Shown piece after piece: positions 8,028 through 16,456 of a stretch of 64,000 nucleotides of DNA (position 1 is the first letter of the stretch; each line of letters starts with the position of its first letter). Source of the DNA: a virus; the IMG/VR virus record IMGVR_UViG_3300044981_000078, positions 37,669 to 101,668 of that record; one strand, given 5' to 3'. The notes under the pieces are model-generated. The model had not been told where the DNA came from, ran no database searches, and saw nothing but the letters and a program-made list of their open reading frames with translations. The position numbers and the translations under genes are program-made.

Positions 8028-10216
8028 TGTATTTAGTTTTGGACTTCGAAACCGGGAGCGAGGCCGAACTGACCGAAGTTGGGCTCCATAATTATTGTCT
8101 TCACCCAACTACCGAAGTTCTCTGCCTAGCGTGGAGGCTCGTCAAGTCTCTAGATATAGACACAGTGACTCCGGTACAGATATGGGAGCCGCATCTAGCA
8201 TCTAGGCCGTACATAGGTTCGCTGCCTAAGCCGCTGCTGGGGGCAATCCTAGACCCTAAAGTGCCCATAATTGCATTTAATAGCGCCTTCGAGCGCTATG
8301 TCTTCCAGTATGTTCTAGGCATCGAGATACCTGCAGAGCGATTTCAGGACCCTCAAGCGTCAGCAAGATACTTGTCCCTTCCGGCGAACCTAGAAGATGT
8401 CGGTATGGTCCTCGGTCTCCCGATGGAGATGCGCAAGGATAAACGCGGGGAGCGGCTATTAGATTTGTTTTCGTATCCGCACACTAGGAAGAAAAAAGAC
8501 GGCGGCGGGACATACTTTAATGACTGGAATACGCACCCGGCAGAGTGGGCGCAACTGTTAGAGTATTGTAAGCAAGATGTCATAGCCGAGCAAGAGGTCG
8601 CCCGTCGTGAGAATCTGCTTGGGGTCTTCCCGTTGCCGGATCGAGAACGGAAGATTTGGCTGCTGGATCAAAAAATAAACGATAAAGGAATTAAGGTAAG
8701 CGGGTTAGTAGAAAAGGCGCTGAGGCTAGCGGAAAAAGCCAAGCAAGAAAAACTAGATGAGCAAAATAAAGCAACCGGCCTGCTTAATGCTAACTCAACT
8801 TCACAATTGCTTCCTTGGGTTCGAGATTTGGGTTATCCATTGGGAAACCTTCGTAAGACGAATATTGAACTGGTATTGAAGGACCCAGAGGTTACGTTGA
8901 CCCCAGAATGTCGGAAGGTTTTAGAGGCTCGCTTAGAGGCAGGCTCCACTAGTTATAAGAAGTTACAAGCTATCCTTAGAAATACAAGTCCTGACGGCAG
9001 ATTGCGAGGACAGTTTATATTCATGGGTAGTAGTCGCTGCGGACGCTGGTCTGGAAATTCCGTTCAACTCCATAATCTTGCTCGTTCAGGCATGTTAGGC
9101 GGTTACAATTTTGAAGAGCTAGAAGTAATGAAAGACTCCCGCAGTATGATCTTTGCGGAAGACTACGACGCAATTAAGAATAAGTACGGGTCAGTTTTAC
9201 TCACTGTAAAGAATCTAATTCGTACTTTTTTTTCCTGTGAAGGAACCGATAAGAAGTTTTTGATAGCCGATTTAGCGAGCATCGAGACTCGTGTCGCCGC
9301 TTGGCTGTCTCAGTGCGGCCCTCTCTTAAAGGTTTTTCAAGAAGGACGAGACGCTTATCTAGATTTTGCCTCAAAATTATATGGTATTCCATATGAGGTC
9401 TTGTGGTCCGATTACAAGGGTAAGAACGGTAAAGATCGACAGATCGCCGCAAAACGTATGCGGCAGACGGCAAAGCCCGGGGTCTTAGGGGCCGTGTATC
9501 AACTTGGAGGCGGCAAGTGGGGAATAGATTTTAAGACCGGAGATAGAACGCGTACAGGATTGTTCGGTTATTCCTGGAACATGGGTATAGAAATTACAGA
9601 AGGCCAAGCCTACGATATCGTGAAAGTTTTCAGGGAATCTTATAAAGAAATTCCAGAAATGTGGTTTGATTTAGAAAACGCGGTAAAAGATGTTATTCAG
9701 AATAAACAAACAGTACGATATTTAGGGCCAAATAATTGCATCAAAATAGATAAGCTGACGATAGAAGGCCGCAAGCCACTTCTCAGGATACAGCTTCCCT
9801 CTGGAAGATTTCTGCACTATGTAGACGCGGCGATAGAAACAGTAAAAATGCCGTGGACCAAAAAGAGCGAAGAGACCGGAGAAGAAGAGGACGTGTACCG
9901 TCCGGGCATAACTTACTATAACCAAAATCAAACTACACACCAATGGGACCTTGCGGTCACGCACGGCGGGAAAATATTTGAGAACCTTTGTCAGGCCCTG
10001 GCCCGTGACATTCTCACAGAAGGCATGTTAGCGGTAGACCAAGCGGAGGCAGATATCGTGGCCCACGTACACGATGAAATCGTGTGCGAAGTCATAGATG
10101 ATCCGTTCTCGCTTTCAATCGAAGAAATGATCAAAATAATGAGTAGAGATATCTGCTGGGCTCCCGGACTACCGTTGGGTGCAGATGGGTTTCAGGCTGA
10201 ATTTTACCATAAATAG
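8027..10216 (+). CDS. Family A DNA polymerase with 3'-5' exonuclease
   Basis: This 729-residue replicative polymerase has an N-terminal DEDDy exonuclease: LVLDFETGS (ExoI), FNSAFERYVF (ExoII) and YCKQDVIAEQ (ExoIII Tyr/Asp). The polymerase palm has motif A LIADLASIETRVAAW (Asp catalytic), motif B KRMRQTAKPGVLGAVYQLG, and motif C AHVHDEIVCE with the VHDE signature. Motif A has LASIETR where most family A enzymes have YSQIELR. There is no 5'-3' exonuclease domain. It begins on the stop of the MazG-like gene and ends the first operon; a promoter region follows. Confidence 0.95.
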   Translation: MYLVLDFETGSEAELTEVGLHNYCLHPTTEVLCLAWRLVKSLDIDTVTPVQIWEPHLASRPYIGSLPKPLLGAILDPKVPIIAFNSAFERYVFQYVLGIEIPAERFQDPQASARYLSLPANLEDVGMVLGLPMEMRKDKRGERLLDLFSYPHTRKKKDGGGTYFNDWNTHPAEWAQLLEYCKQDVIAEQEVARRENLLGVFPLPDRERKIWLLDQKINDKGIKVSGLVEKALRLAEKAKQEKLDEQNKATGLLNANSTSQLLPWVRDLGYPLGNLRKTNIELVLKDPEVTLTPECRKVLEARLEAGSTSYKKLQAILRNTSPDGRLRGQFIFMGSSRCGRWSGNSVQLHNLARSGMLGGYNFEELEVMKDSRSMIFAEDYDAIKNKYGSVLLTVKNLIRTFFSCEGTDKKFLIADLASIETRVAAWLSQCGPLLKVFQEGRDAYLDFASKLYGIPYEVLWSDYKGKNGKDRQIAAKRMRQTAKPGVLGAVYQLGGGKWGIDFKTGDRTRTGLFGYSWNMGIEITEGQAYDIVKVFRESYKEIPEMWFDLENAVKDVIQNKQTVRYLGPNNCIKIDKLTIEGRKPLLRIQLPSGRFLHYVDAAIETVKMPWTKKSEETGEEEDVYRPGITYYNQNQTTHQWDLAVTHGGKIFENLCQALARDILTEGMLAVDQAEADIVAHVHDEIVCEVIDDPFSLSIEEMIKIMSRDICWAPGLPLGADGFQAEFYHK

Positions 10217-10242
10217 TAGAAAACAAAGGCTTTAGAAAGTAG

Positions 10243-10292
10243 TTGACAAAACAATAAAAAAGTACTACTCTCAAGGCGGTACTAAAGTACTA
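10243..10292 (+). promoter_or_regulatory. Promoter with three GTACTA repeats
   Basis: TTGACA (10243-10248), 17 bases, then TACTCT (10266-10271) form a sigma-70-type promoter. GTACTA occurs at 10262-10267, 10279-10284 and 10287-10292, covering the -10 and the start site. Since the repeats overlap the promoter they may be a repressor or activator site. A GAGGAGC ribosome site follows before ATG 10309. Confidence 0.6.
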
Positions 10293-10308
10293 GGACGAGG
10301 AGCAAACA

Positions 10309-11496
10309 ATGAGTGATGGTTTTATTCCGCTTTATGATCTTGAATCGTTAACCGAACCGCAGCGTCAAGAATATCTCAAGGCAGTCTGCAAGCACATGGG
10401 GGTGCCAGATAATCTGAATTTGGTCGCTCTTACATATGTTGACGACGGCGATGGCCCGTCCAGGCTCGTGCCGTACGCGAAGCGCGGCGCAACCGAAAAT
10501 GTCCGCAATAACCTGCAGATCGATATTGAGAGTCTCACTAGTCAGATGATTGGTGGTAGTATTGTGTTTACTGCAATTGCAAGGTCTAAACCTACGGGCA
10601 GGAGAGAAATCTCCACCGGATCGAAGTTCATCGATGGGCTACAGGGCACTCAACTCGATGATAGTATTATGACAGCCCAGACCAGGGCTCTCCGCCGTGT
10701 AACCCTACAATTTATTGGCGCGGGGGTCTTGGACGAATCAGAAGTCAACCAGCGAAAGACTGTTCACGCGGTATCGGCACCGATTGCGCCTACTCCACAA
10801 CCTACTGTAGCGCCAAGTAGTCAACCGGGTAAAGATATTACAGTTGTAGATACTTGTTCTTCGGACGGTTCTTTGGTAGGTGTTAAAATTGAATCCAAGA
10901 TGGTTGGAGAATATTGTGATTTCGCACAGCCTGATAACCCTGACGGAACGGACCCAGCAAAGAAACGTGCCGACACAATCGCACAACTAAATGCACAAAA
11001 CCCCCCGAAAGAGGGGGATTCGTTACAAACTAGTGCAGAAGCGAAGAAACCTAGAAAGCCGCGAGGACCGAATAAGAAAAAGGTCGATTTGGGTCCGAGC
11101 GGACCACCTCCGGCACAACCGGTCATTATTCCGGCCACTGTATCAGCGCCAATTGCTATAAACCCAGTGGCTCCATCAGTTATAGAGGCCCCTAAAGCGG
11201 ACATTATTCCGGCCATAAAGCCAAAGTGCGACCCGGCCCTACTTAAGACATACCGTGTACGTCACTTTCAAATCATGAACACAATGGAGCTAGAGGGCGG
11301 ATTCACCGGCTCCGAGGGGATGGGCAAGCCAGACAAGGTACGAAGTTTCGCTGCATTGATGTTTCCAGATATCACAAACTTTAATGATTTAACTTCCGAA
11401 CAGTGGGAGAAGTATCTTGGGTTTCTAGAGAATAAAATCAAAACTGAGGGAGCAACGGCGACGGTCAAGTATGTCGAGGCCGCAATCGGACTATGA
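10309..11496 (+). CDS. Phage DNA-metabolism protein of unknown function
   Basis: This 395-residue protein has three parts. Residues 1-145 are a conserved-looking domain with YAKRGATENVRNN and MTAQTRALRRVTLQFIGAG, a pattern I have seen in a widespread phage family whose role is unclear and which is sometimes placed near recombination genes. Residues ~145-300 are a Pro/Ala/Lys-rich linker. The last ~85 residues are a small helical domain. It is first in the operon that also holds the UvrD-like helicase and RecB-like nuclease, so a recombination or annealing role is possible but unproven. Confidence 0.5.
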   Translation: MSDGFIPLYDLESLTEPQRQEYLKAVCKHMGVPDNLNLVALTYVDDGDGPSRLVPYAKRGATENVRNNLQIDIESLTSQMIGGSIVFTAIARSKPTGRREISTGSKFIDGLQGTQLDDSIMTAQTRALRRVTLQFIGAGVLDESEVNQRKTVHAVSAPIAPTPQPTVAPSSQPGKDITVVDTCSSDGSLVGVKIESKMVGEYCDFAQPDNPDGTDPAKKRADTIAQLNAQNPPKEGDSLQTSAEAKKPRKPRGPNKKKVDLGPSGPPPAQPVIIPATVSAPIAINPVAPSVIEAPKADIIPAIKPKCDPALLKTYRVRHFQIMNTMELEGGFTGSEGMGKPDKVRSFAALMFPDITNFNDLTSEQWEKYLGFLENKIKTEGATATVKYVEAAIGL

Positions 11497-11888
11497 AGAC
11501 TGGAAAAAAGAAGTATATTCATACAAGTAGTCCCAAAAATTCAAACGGTTCTATAGGTGGGAGCACTCCGGAAGAAATAACCGCTCATGTTTATATGACT
11601 GATTTCATGATCGAACAAGTTTCGGAATTTGCTTGTTTTAATTATTATGACCGGTGTCTTCATGGTTGTTCGATTTGGGGTATTCGCCCGTGTACTTGTC
11701 CGATAGAAAAGCCATTTATTTCTAGGAGCAAATTTGTGGCATATCATCTAGCTCCAGGGGCAGATGAAACCCCTGTCAAAGTTGCTAGATGGAAAGCGCT
11801 GGAGATTATCAATGATTGGAATGAAAATCAAACCAAAGAGTCGCTAAAACAAAAAAGACAATGTCGTTGGGTGTATTTTTTACCATAA
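11493..11888 (+). CDS. Hypothetical cysteine-containing protein
   Basis: This 131-residue protein starts on an ATGA overlap with the gene before. Cysteines cluster in the middle (FACFNYYDRCLHGC and IRPCTCP), possibly a metal site. The C-terminal part is Lys/Arg/Trp-rich (KQKRQCRWVYF). No family is recognised. Confidence 0.6.
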   Translation: MKTGKKKYIHTSSPKNSNGSIGGSTPEEITAHVYMTDFMIEQVSEFACFNYYDRCLHGCSIWGIRPCTCPIEKPFISRSKFVAYHLAPGADETPVKVARWKALEIINDWNENQTKESLKQKRQCRWVYFLP

Positions 11889-11903
11889 AATTGAGGATAA
11901 CTA

Positions 11904-12599
11904 ATGAAGAAAATCTTAGTCGTGTTAGCTTTGCTATTTAGCGCAGTTTCAATGCGGGCGCAAGACCTAAAGACCCACTTTCTTTTCGGGCCGGACGGTG
12001 GCTATAATTTTGGCAATACGTTTGTTGGTGGTACCGCCGAAGTCGAGATTCCTATCGGGCCACATGTCGAGATAGACGGAAGCGGGAAGATAAACCCCTA
12101 CGAATCGCACATCAAGCTTGGCCACGGTATCGGATACAGTGTTGGCGGCGGGGTGCTCTTGTGGGCGAACCGTACGTCGGGATTCGAGGGGCTATATTCG
12201 TACGGTGGCTATACAGTGGTCCAAGCGACAAAGGCCGCTGACTATGTGTACGCAGGATATGTGTACAAACACACAATGCTCGGCTTCCCAACTAGATTTC
12301 ATTTTAACTACTTTCAGCAGGTCTTTAACGGTATCTCCGCAAACGGCACCGAAACCAATCATGTGATAGGTGGGGCACTCGCGTTTGACAGTCTCGAAGG
12401 TTGCTTTAAGACTGGCTGCGTTCGTTCCAAGTTTACATGGTACACCGGACGTACACTGAACCAAGGGAACCCGAAGTGTGACGGTCAGTGCGGCGATCCT
12501 ATTACCTGCCCGCGCCAATCTGTAGTAAGCGGCGGATTTGAATTCAACGTGCGGTTTGAGTTTCCACGCCGGGCACACGGGAACTACGACCTCTTCTAA
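11904..12599 (+). CDS. Outer-membrane-type beta-barrel protein with signal peptide
   Basis: This 231-residue protein begins with a textbook signal peptide: MKK, a hydrophobic stretch LVVLALLFSAVS, and a likely cleavage near MRAQ/D. The rest alternates aromatic, glycine and polar residues (FLFGPDGGYNFGN, GIGYSVGGGVLLW, SYGGYTVV), typical of transmembrane beta-strands, and ends in phenylalanine, as outer-membrane proteins commonly do for BAM recognition. It probably sits in the outer membrane of a Gram-negative host, where a phage-encoded barrel could alter receptors or block superinfection; that role is inference. It lies among DNA-processing genes, so it looks like a moron. Confidence 0.65.
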   Translation: MKKILVVLALLFSAVSMRAQDLKTHFLFGPDGGYNFGNTFVGGTAEVEIPIGPHVEIDGSGKINPYESHIKLGHGIGYSVGGGVLLWANRTSGFEGLYSYGGYTVVQATKAADYVYAGYVYKHTMLGFPTRFHFNYFQQVFNGISANGTETNHVIGGALAFDSLEGCFKTGCVRSKFTWYTGRTLNQGNPKCDGQCGDPITCPRQSVVSGGFEFNVRFEFPRRAHGNYDLF

Positions 12600-14174
12600 A
12601 TGAACTTTAATGACGAGCAGCGAGCAGTCATAAACGCGATTGACGGTACATACATAGTCATAAGCGGGCCAGGGTCGGGAAAGACCGCATGCATGGTCGA
12701 GCGTTTTCTTACTATGATTATGCGGGGCATCTCAGTAAATGATATATTGAATTTAACTTTTACAAATGCAGCCGCTCAAGAGGCTGCTCAACGGGCAGGA
12801 ATACTAGACGCGGAAAAGTTTTTTAGAACGTTCCACTCATATGCGTTGGAGATAATCAAAAAAGAACGGGCGCATCTGCCCTTCGAATTAAGCGAGACGG
12901 TTATCCCCGTGGCCGGACAAGAGTTTAAGCTCTTATTTGATCTGGTAAAGGCGTATCCGGCGACACAGAACTTTCGTGCTCTTTCAGATAAAATATCATC
13001 TTGGAAACGAGCCGATATCGATCCAGAACGTGCTATTAGTGAGGCGATAGGAGCCGAATATTATTTTGCTCTAGCCTATCGAGAATACGAGGATCAATGT
13101 AGAAGAGACGGCTGGATAGATTTCGATTCTCTTATCTGGGAGACTGTAAATCTTTTGGAGAATAATGAAGAGGTCCGAAATCGATGGAAGAGAAAATACA
13201 TAGCAGCGGACGAATTTCAGGACACTGACATCCGCCAACTCCATATGCTTGAGCTATTATTTGATGGCAATCTAATTTGCGTAGGTGATACAAATCAAGG
13301 AATTTATAGTTGGAGAGGGGCGCACCCAGACGTTTTCAAATACGTCCAGAAAAAACTCCCTAATACTAAGATATTATTTTTAGGACAAAATCATAGGTCT
13401 AGCCAGAAAATCGTATCTTTTATCAAAGATATTCTTCCCGAAGATAACGGAATATCTAGTTATATGATGACTACGAATGAAGAAGGGGTCGATCCTGTTA
13501 TAACGCGATATAGAGACGATCACGAAGAAGCTGTTCAGACTCTTCGGCAAGTAATAGACCCAATTAATACTGTCATTATGGCTCGAACTAATCGGCAACT
13601 TTTTGTGTTTCAGAGATTGTGTGTAAGTCGTGGAATTAAATACCGAATCCTCGGAAAAAAGGACTTCTTTGAAACTAGCGAGGTCAAAAAGCTTCTTCAA
13701 TTAGCTAAAGATTCTACGGATCGAGGTCCGGCGGATCAAGTTTTGGCTAGTTTAATCAGTCAGCACAATCTTTTAAATATCTATCGCGGAAGCGGAGACC
13801 CGATGGAAAGTGATCCCGTAGATAATTTAAATTCAATTGTTAAAATGGCTGTCGGCAAGGGCACCGTCCTGGAGTTCCTAGAAAAACTTCGTAAATTGAC
13901 ATATGCAAGAAAGTCGGCCAAAGGATTGACGCTATCCACGGTACACCAAATGAAAGGAAAACAGGCTGACCATGTATTTGTGGTTGGGGTGGATCAAAAC
14001 CGCATGCCCCATCGCGAAGGTGAAATAGGCGAAGAGAGGAGAATTTGGTTTACGGCATGCTCCAGGGCAGCTAAGACTCTAAATATCAGTTTTTATGGTC
14101 CGCGTAGTGAGTTTTTGAATAGCTTTCTAAGTCAAATTAAAGTTTATCAAAATGAGTCCGAGGAAAACGCATGA
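12600..14174 (+). CDS. UvrD/PcrA-like superfamily 1 helicase
   Basis: This 524-residue ATP-dependent DNA helicase shows the UvrD motifs in order: FNDEQRAVI (Q motif), SGPGSGKT (Walker A, ~residues 22-29), LTFTNAAAQEA (Ia), ADEFQDTDIRQ (motif II, with DEFQD in place of DEFQDT/DEAQD), GDTNQGIYSWRGA (III), NHRSSQKIV (IV), and STVHQMKGKQADHVFVVG (V). At 524 residues it is shorter than UvrD (~720). Its ATGA overlap with a RecB-like nuclease gene suggests the two act together like AddA/AddB or a split RecB. Confidence 0.9.
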   Translation: MNFNDEQRAVINAIDGTYIVISGPGSGKTACMVERFLTMIMRGISVNDILNLTFTNAAAQEAAQRAGILDAEKFFRTFHSYALEIIKKERAHLPFELSETVIPVAGQEFKLLFDLVKAYPATQNFRALSDKISSWKRADIDPERAISEAIGAEYYFALAYREYEDQCRRDGWIDFDSLIWETVNLLENNEEVRNRWKRKYIAADEFQDTDIRQLHMLELLFDGNLICVGDTNQGIYSWRGAHPDVFKYVQKKLPNTKILFLGQNHRSSQKIVSFIKDILPEDNGISSYMMTTNEEGVDPVITRYRDDHEEAVQTLRQVIDPINTVIMARTNRQLFVFQRLCVSRGIKYRILGKKDFFETSEVKKLLQLAKDSTDRGPADQVLASLISQHNLLNIYRGSGDPMESDPVDNLNSIVKMAVGKGTVLEFLEKLRKLTYARKSAKGLTLSTVHQMKGKQADHVFVVGVDQNRMPHREGEIGEERRIWFTACSRAAKTLNISFYGPRSEFLNSFLSQIKVYQNESEENA

Positions 14175-15364
14175 GCTTTTTATACGTGAACAGCCAAGGA
14201 AATCCTCACCGAAAACACAGCTACAGTTCGGGCTTAATTTTTGAGCAAAGTCCTCTGAAATACTATCTTCAAAAAATTCTGGGGTGGAGAGAGATTCGTT
14301 CGTATGCCCGTTTTGAATTCGGAAAAGCGATTGAGGAGAGCATACAGTCTTATCACGATCACGGCGGTGAAATAGACATTAAGGAAGACTTTATACGCCG
14401 CTGGTCTGCGCACAAGGATAATGAGAGCATCACTTATACAGACACAGAAAAGAACTGGGCGACTTGCTTGACGATGGGTCAAGACATGGTTAGACTATAC
14501 GCTGCAGTTCAGCCCAATCTCCCAATACCGATGGGCGGTCGAGCAGTCTGGCAAAGAGAGTATTCAAAAACTGTCTTTCCCGGTGATCCTAATTATGGAG
14601 AAATCGATTTTGCGGGAAAGCTAGACATTGTGTGCTATACTGAGCCGGATCACCCGATGCTCCCTAAAATTGAATGGAAGTCGGAGTACGGGATGTATCG
14701 TCCTGTTATAGTTGATATTAAAACTAGCGCCATAGATTTTCCCGAACAACCAGGCATGGCCGCTCTAGATGCGCAATTACGTGTCTATTCTTGGCTCACC
14801 GGTATACGTGATACAGCGCTGTTGTGGTTCAAGAAGAGCGGTCTCGGATATAAAAAAGGCTACTCCGCAACAGTAATCGAACCAATCGGACAGTATACTG
14901 CCGGTCAAGAGGTGGTTATTGCTAAGGTAGACGGGGAAGACGCTTGGGTTGTCTACAATGACTTTATGGTTGAGGAGATGAATAAGGCTCAGGGTAAAAA
15001 GGGGGATAAACTAGATCAAACAGACGAGGCCAAACAACGCGCCCAGAACTGGCTGGATCAATACGGGGTAAGGGTTCCGTTATCAAGTTTGACTCGTCAG
15101 CGTCTGCAGTTTAATTCAGGTAGAGTCACACAGCAGTCTGCAGATGATGCAGGACGCATAGCGGGGAGACAGATCATACAGATTGTCAACGCGTGGAAGA
15201 ATAAAGAATGGCCAAATAATTTTGGAATCCGCTACCCCCACGATGATCGAAACGATTCGTACTTTCGCGCGTTCGTGCTCGGTGACGAAGTTTATAAGAA
15301 GCAAAATTTCATAAAAGCAGATGAAGAAACATTTGATAGTTTATTCCAAGAGGACGAACCGTGA
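14171..15364 (+). CDS. RecB/Cas4-like PD-(D/E)XK nuclease
   Basis: This 397-residue putative DNA nuclease has a catalytic core reading EIDFAGKLDIVCY (motif with the metal-binding Asp), PVIVDIKTSAID (the D-x-K motif) and DAQLRVYSWL (the Q-x3-Y motif of the RecB/Cas4 branch). An N-terminal helical region (SSGLIFEQSPLKYYLQKILGW) matches the usual start of this family. No Cys cluster of true Cas4 is evident. It is coupled by a four-base overlap to the UvrD-like helicase. Confidence 0.8.
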   Translation: MSFLYVNSQGNPHRKHSYSSGLIFEQSPLKYYLQKILGWREIRSYARFEFGKAIEESIQSYHDHGGEIDIKEDFIRRWSAHKDNESITYTDTEKNWATCLTMGQDMVRLYAAVQPNLPIPMGGRAVWQREYSKTVFPGDPNYGEIDFAGKLDIVCYTEPDHPMLPKIEWKSEYGMYRPVIVDIKTSAIDFPEQPGMAALDAQLRVYSWLTGIRDTALLWFKKSGLGYKKGYSATVIEPIGQYTAGQEVVIAKVDGEDAWVVYNDFMVEEMNKAQGKKGDKLDQTDEAKQRAQNWLDQYGVRVPLSSLTRQRLQFNSGRVTQQSADDAGRIAGRQIIQIVNAWKNKEWPNNFGIRYPHDDRNDSYFRAFVLGDEVYKKQNFIKADEETFDSLFQEDEP

Positions 15365-15645
15365 AAATGAACATCTTTACAGTAACCAGGGGCGGACAAA
15401 AGTTTGCAGGGGACTCGATTCATAGTTCAATTACTGGAGAAAGCATAGGTGGGCCACTGGCCCCGGAAGATCAAATCATAACTGAAATAGACGAGCTTAA
15501 GATGTCTCCAGAAAAGATCATAGCTACTAGATTTTTGGCCTTCTTGGAGACCCGAAGGCTTGATATGAAATCATTAGCCATACTAAGTGACGAAGAACAA
15601 AATAGAATTAGAAGAGAGTTTTTTCTAGAACAGGACACAATATGA
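15361..15645 (+). CDS. Hypothetical protein
   Basis: This 94-residue protein starts at GTG 15361 (GTGA overlap with the nuclease gene) or at ATG 15367 two codons later. The C-terminal half is helical and charged (LAILSDEEQNRIRREFFLEQ). No recognised domain. It overlaps the next ATG by four bases. Confidence 0.55.
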   Translation: MKMNIFTVTRGGQKFAGDSIHSSITGESIGGPLAPEDQIITEIDELKMSPEKIIATRFLAFLETRRLDMKSLAILSDEEQNRIRREFFLEQDTI

Positions 15646-15893
15646 CTTATCATATCGTTAAGTTTCATGCAGACGGCGGTCAAATGTGCGTACCGGGGAT
15701 TCGGTGTTTCACGGATAAGGCTAAAGCTGACGAACTAGCTGAGTACCTTCGAACTGAATCGGGGCATTCTTGTGGTCTGCAATCTGTTCAACAATGCGAA
15801 TCCGAAAGACCTATCGAAAATGACGGAATAATCTATCCCGGTGTAGCTAACATGGGAAGAGATACTTTGGGGGAGTGCTATTTTCGCAAATGA
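15642..15893 (+). CDS. Hypothetical small protein
   Basis: This 83-residue protein begins at an ATGA overlap. The first half reads as a small alpha/beta unit (YHIVKFHADGG...CFTDKAKADELAEYL). Four cysteines are present, without a clear CxxC pair. It is followed by an ATGA overlap with the DUF4338-like gene. Confidence 0.55.
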   Translation: MTYHIVKFHADGGQMCVPGIRCFTDKAKADELAEYLRTESGHSCGLQSVQQCESERPIENDGIIYPGVANMGRDTLGECYFRK

Positions 15894-16456
15894 TTGTATT
15901 AACGCCCATTAAACGGACGGACCCTCGAATTCTTGCGGACATGGCTATTCACTACAGCCAGCCAAAAGGATTTGTTGGTCGCAATATCTGTTACGCCATA
16001 GTGGTCAGAGATGTGTATTACGGTGCAATTGTTGGTGGATCATCTACCTTACATTTGGCTGGTCGAGATGAGTTTTTTGGATTAACAAGAGTAAACAAGA
16101 AGTCTGCATTGAAACATATTGTGAATAATATATTTTATCACATCGAAAAGAAAGACGGGCGCTATCCTGTCCGAAACATGGTTCCTACTGTTTTGAGTTT
16201 GTTTAGAGAACGAATTATATCTGATTGGAAAGCTAAATATGGAGATGATGTTATTGGATTTGAGTCTTTAATCGAATTACCGCGATCAGGTGAATCTTAT
16301 AAACGGGATGGTTGGGTAGAGGTCGGCATAACTAAAGGGCAGACTTGTAAACGAATCGCGGGGAAGGGAACCGATTCATGGACGGGAAAACGAGTATGGG
16401 ATACGAAAAATTTGAGACCCAAGCGTGTTTTTGTTCGTCACATTAGTGAAAAATAG
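15890..16456 (+). CDS. DUF4338/DruA-like (GNAT-fold-like) protein
   Basis: This 188-residue protein looks like the DUF4338 family (DruA of the Druantia defence system and transposon-linked relatives). The order is AIHYSQPKGFVGRNICYAIV, YGAIVGGSSTLHLAGRDEFFG, NMVPTVLSLFRERIISDWKAKY, SLIELPRSGESYKRDGW, and a terminal KRVFVRH. These correspond to the HYLG...VG..LRYLVE, G...RD.FIGW, DW..RYG, VDPERF.GTCY.AANW and KR.YV segments of DUF4338. A GNAT-type transferase such as Mom is the main alternative. I chose ATG 15890 (ATGA overlap) over GTG 15875. No other Druantia gene is nearby, so it is probably not a whole defence system. Confidence 0.45.
   Translation: MIVLTPIKRTDPRILADMAIHYSQPKGFVGRNICYAIVVRDVYYGAIVGGSSTLHLAGRDEFFGLTRVNKKSALKHIVNNIFYHIEKKDGRYPVRNMVPTVLSLFRERIISDWKAKYGDDVIGFESLIELPRSGESYKRDGWVEVGITKGQTCKRIAGKGTDSWTGKRVWDTKNLRPKRVFVRHISEK

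Noticed and set aside
11904-12599. A virion structural protein, because it is beta-rich.
   Set aside because: It has a clear signal peptide and lies among early + strand genes.
15890-16456. A Druantia defence system.
   Set aside because: Only a DruA-like protein is present; the large helicase and other Druantia genes are absent.
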